From Sphingopyxis sp. (GTDB taxonomy: Bacteria; Pseudomonadota; Alphaproteobacteria; Sphingomonadales; Sphingomonadaceae): a stretch of DNA of 64,000 bases. Made by a program: the position numbers and the translations under genes. The DNA is taken from assembly GCF_016793825.1 (NCBI RefSeq), contig NZ_JAEULM010000014.1, positions 1 to 64,000 of the forward strand, in the 5' to 3' direction. Each line of letters starts with the position of its first letter. Position 1 is the first letter of the stretch. The notes below the pieces were generated by a model. It was not told where the DNA came from. It worked only from the letters and a program-made list of their open reading frames with translations, and searched no databases. Below are positions 63,423 through 64,000 of the stretch, one piece after another.

Positions 63423-63438
63423 TTTACGTAAACGTCAA
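63423..63438. promoter_or_regulatory. LiuR-like palindromic operator before the enoyl reductase-like gene
   Basis: TTTACGTAAACGTCAA, the same two-armed layout as the operator at 52542-52557, 14 bases before the start codon at 63409. Its match to a MerR-type LiuR site is by pattern only. Confidence 0.6.
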
Positions 63439-63481
63439 GTGGAAGCTAGCGCAGAGTTTGCCCGATGCCAAGCGCGAAGCG

Positions 63482-63970
63482 TCAGCGGCGCCACCATGGA
63501 CGATGGGCAGCCACCGGGGCATCGACCGCATCGGCACGCCCCTCGGCGCGCGCGGCGCGAAGTTCGGCGTCGTGTGCGGTGATCTCGTCGCGCCGTTTGC
63601 GGCGAAGCGCATCGTAGCTCCAGCGCGTGTGGCCATAGCCGAACAAGCAGAGCAGGCCGCCGGCGATCGCCAGATTCTTCATCGCTGCCACCGCTTGTGC
63701 CGGATCGGTGAACTCGCGGTGGAAGAAAAGGATCGTGAGCAGGACGAACCCCGCGAGCAACAGTGAAAAAAGCCGCGCAAAAATGCCGAGCGCGATGCAG
63801 ATGCCCGCGATCAGTTCGAAGAGGCCGGTCGGGACGGCCAGCGCGCCGGGCAGGCCTGCGGCGGAGATCATCGCGCCGGTGTCGCTAACGTGGATGAGCT
63901 TGTTGATCCCGGAAACGATGAATATCACGGCGATGAACAGGCGGCCGATGAAGACGGCGATCATGGACAT
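63482..63970 (-). CDS. DoxX family membrane protein
   Basis: Four-helix protein of 162 aa: IGRLFIAVIFIVSGINKLIHVSDTGAMISAAGLPGALAVPTGLFELIAGICIALGIFARLFSLLLAGFVLLTILFFHREF is the DoxX/DoxD core, followed by a charged His/Arg-rich tail ending WWRR. DoxX proteins act in redox or thiol stress in some bacteria. The first Met is chosen because GGAGGA lies six bases upstream. Divergent gap of 72 bases before the enoyl reductase-like gene; the window ends shortly after. Confidence 0.9.
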   Translation of the reverse strand: MSMIAVFIGRLFIAVIFIVSGINKLIHVSDTGAMISAAGLPGALAVPTGLFELIAGICIALGIFARLFSLLLAGFVLLTILFFHREFTDPAQAVAAMKNLAIAGGLLCLFGYGHTRWSYDALRRKRRDEITAHDAELRAARAEGRADAVDAPVAAHRPWWRR

Positions 63971-64000
63971 GGGGCATCCTCCACTCGCGCCCCGTCCGCT

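Overview
The window is chromosomal DNA of a GC-rich alphaproteobacterium, almost certainly a sphingomonad and plausibly Sphingopyxis-like. The evidence is an exosortase V sorting locus with four proteins carrying PEP-CTERM anchors (three of the PEPxxWA type), the block aroA-cmk-rpsA-ihfB, a FYDLN acidic protein, and the overall style of the proteins. No rRNA gene is present, so the genus is an inference.

Region 1 (about 1-9,100) is envelope and protein sorting. It holds an acyltransferase 3 protein, two secreted PEP-CTERM proteins, the overlapping minus-strand operon xrtV-epsI-epsD (exosortase V, EpsI and an EpsD-like prolyl isomerase lipoprotein), a SleB-type hydrolase, a CAP protein, and a PEP-CTERM protein translationally coupled to an L,D-transpeptidase.

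Region 2 (about 9,100-34,700) is an exopolysaccharide locus with every component expected of a Wzx/Wzy-dependent pathway: a priming phosphoglycosyltransferase, a flippase, an O-antigen polymerase/ligase, a Wza-like export protein, a polysaccharide co-polymerase with a separate tyrosine kinase, an outer-membrane beta-barrel, several glycosyltransferases and a UDP-glucuronate decarboxylase (a UDP-xylose source). It also holds a GtrA/GtrB/GT-C-like set, a small XrtV accessory protein, a GH74-like double propeller without signal peptide, an FkbM methyltransferase and a fourth PEP-CTERM protein. Sorting and EPS genes are interleaved, so the two systems probably act together at the cell surface.

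Region 3 (about 35,000-64,000) is mostly core genome: Bax inhibitor-1 protein, DUF1328 protein, prolyl oligopeptidase, DUF4112 protein, peptide-binding lipoprotein, ABC-2 exporter, ihfB, rpsA, cmk, aroA, FYDLN protein, an Rrf2 regulator, prfC, dinB, a DUF885 protein, an EF-hand protein, a two-component system, fatty acyl enzymes, DoxX and three tRNAs (Leu-TAA, Ala-GGC, Gly-TCC).

The most unusual items are: (a) a 264-bp element with 31-bp inverted repeats, flanked by TA, that splits an NTF2-like gene and whose removal restores the reading frame; (b) a 24-codon ORF preceded by 15 nt able to pair with the whole 3' end of 16S rRNA and followed by a terminator; (c) the GH74-like protein inside the EPS locus; (d) two matching LiuR-like operators in front of two unlinked acyl-metabolism genes. 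Start codons were re-chosen by ribosome binding sites and family N-termini in many genes. Functions rest on motifs read by eye, without database searches.
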